A stretch of DNA of 50,962 nucleotides, taken from contig CAJUFK010000011.1 in NCBI GenBank assembly GCA_910585535.1, positions 1 to 50,962 on the forward strand. Direction: 5' to 3'. Source of the stretch: an uncultured Angelakisella sp. (GTDB lineage: Bacteria; Bacillota; Clostridia; Oscillospirales; Ruminococcaceae). Below the pieces are notes generated by a model. The model did not search any database, was not told the origin of the DNA, and saw only the letters and a program-made list of their open reading frames with translations. The translations under genes were made by a program, and so were the position numbers. Positions 50,756-50,962 of this stretch are shown in pieces. Each line of letters begins with the position of its first letter. The stretch's first letter is position 1.

Positions 50756-50962
50756 TCATTTCTTGTTCTTCCGTGCGCCGATGGCCTCAATACCGAACAG
50801 CAACACCGCCAAGTCCTCCATCGCAAGGCTGATGTCCCGGTAGAAGGTTCGCCGGTCTATGTTCAATTTCTCTGCGATGGTGTCAACGCTCAGCCGTTCG
50901 TCACCGATGTACCGCATATACAATGCGTCCCACCTGCGGGCCTCATCCGGGGTCAGAGCTTC
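50756..50962 (-). CDS. Partial HTH regulator (RinA/ArpU-like), 5' end beyond window
   Basis: 68 C-terminal residues. SVDTIAEKLNIDRRTFYRDI is a sigma-region-4-type helix-turn-helix, preceded by MRYIGDERL and followed by MEDLAVLLFGIEA. The pattern is that of RinA/ArpU-type late regulators of Firmicute phages, which switch on packaging and tail genes. The N-terminus and start codon lie past the right edge. Confidence 0.65.
   Translation of the reverse strand, partial: EALTPDEARRWDALYMRYIGDERLSVDTIAEKLNIDRRTFYRDISLAMEDLAVLLFGIEAIGARKNKK

Overview
The window is most of a temperate, contractile-tailed (myovirus-type) phage carried as a prophage by a Gram-positive host, probably a GC-rich gut Clostridium relative (Oscillospiraceae-like). 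The host type is inferred from strong AGGAGG ribosome sites, sigma-A promoters (TTGACA-17-TAGAAT/TATAAT), an LLH-type holin, a serine recombinase, and a truncated Lsa-type ABC-F gene in the left flank. No replication genes are visible, so the phage must continue beyond the right edge.

Layout. 1-1856 is flanking DNA: a terminator-rich stretch and an ABC-F ribosomal-protection gene that has lost its 5' end at about 1850. 1926-9656 is a rightward operon of about 20 small, mostly unknown phage proteins, including an Api92-like protein, zinc-ribbon proteins, a DNA methylase-like protein and a DUF488 protein. 9671-9957 holds two glycine-type tRNA genes between terminators. 9974-12280 holds a candidate DNA-modification pair (methylase-like plus Mom/GNAT-like protein, and a ParB-domain protein). 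12292-20677 is packaging and head: small and large terminase, portal-MuF fusion, prohead protease, HK97 capsid and connectors. 20674-34647 is the contractile tail and baseplate: terminator, DUF3383 sheath, tube, chaperones with a probable frameshift, tape measure, hub, spike, gp25-like, baseplate J and a repeat protein. A 378-bp gap at 23124-23501 interrupts the tail operon and holds an iteron-like array and large hairpins.

34668-37854 is a complete diversity-generating retroelement: target protein with a C-terminal variable repeat, GC hairpins after it, Avd, template repeat and reverse transcriptase. All 15 differences between template and variable repeat fall on template adenines. 37920-40507 is lysis: two membrane proteins, a two-domain endolysin and a holin.

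40602-43311 is the lysogeny switch: serine recombinase, a coupled 44-codon gene and an XRE repressor to the left, with a Cro-like protein and a small partner to the right. A consensus promoter at 43283-43311 points back across this switch. 43359-50962 is leftward: two self-contained gene units with their own promoters and terminators, then a BRO-type antirepressor, many small early-type proteins, and a partial HTH regulator at the edge. Three leftward promoters share an 11-bp palindrome exactly 4 bp upstream of the -35 box, which suggests a phage regulon.

All functional names come from reading motifs and gene order. No database search was possible.
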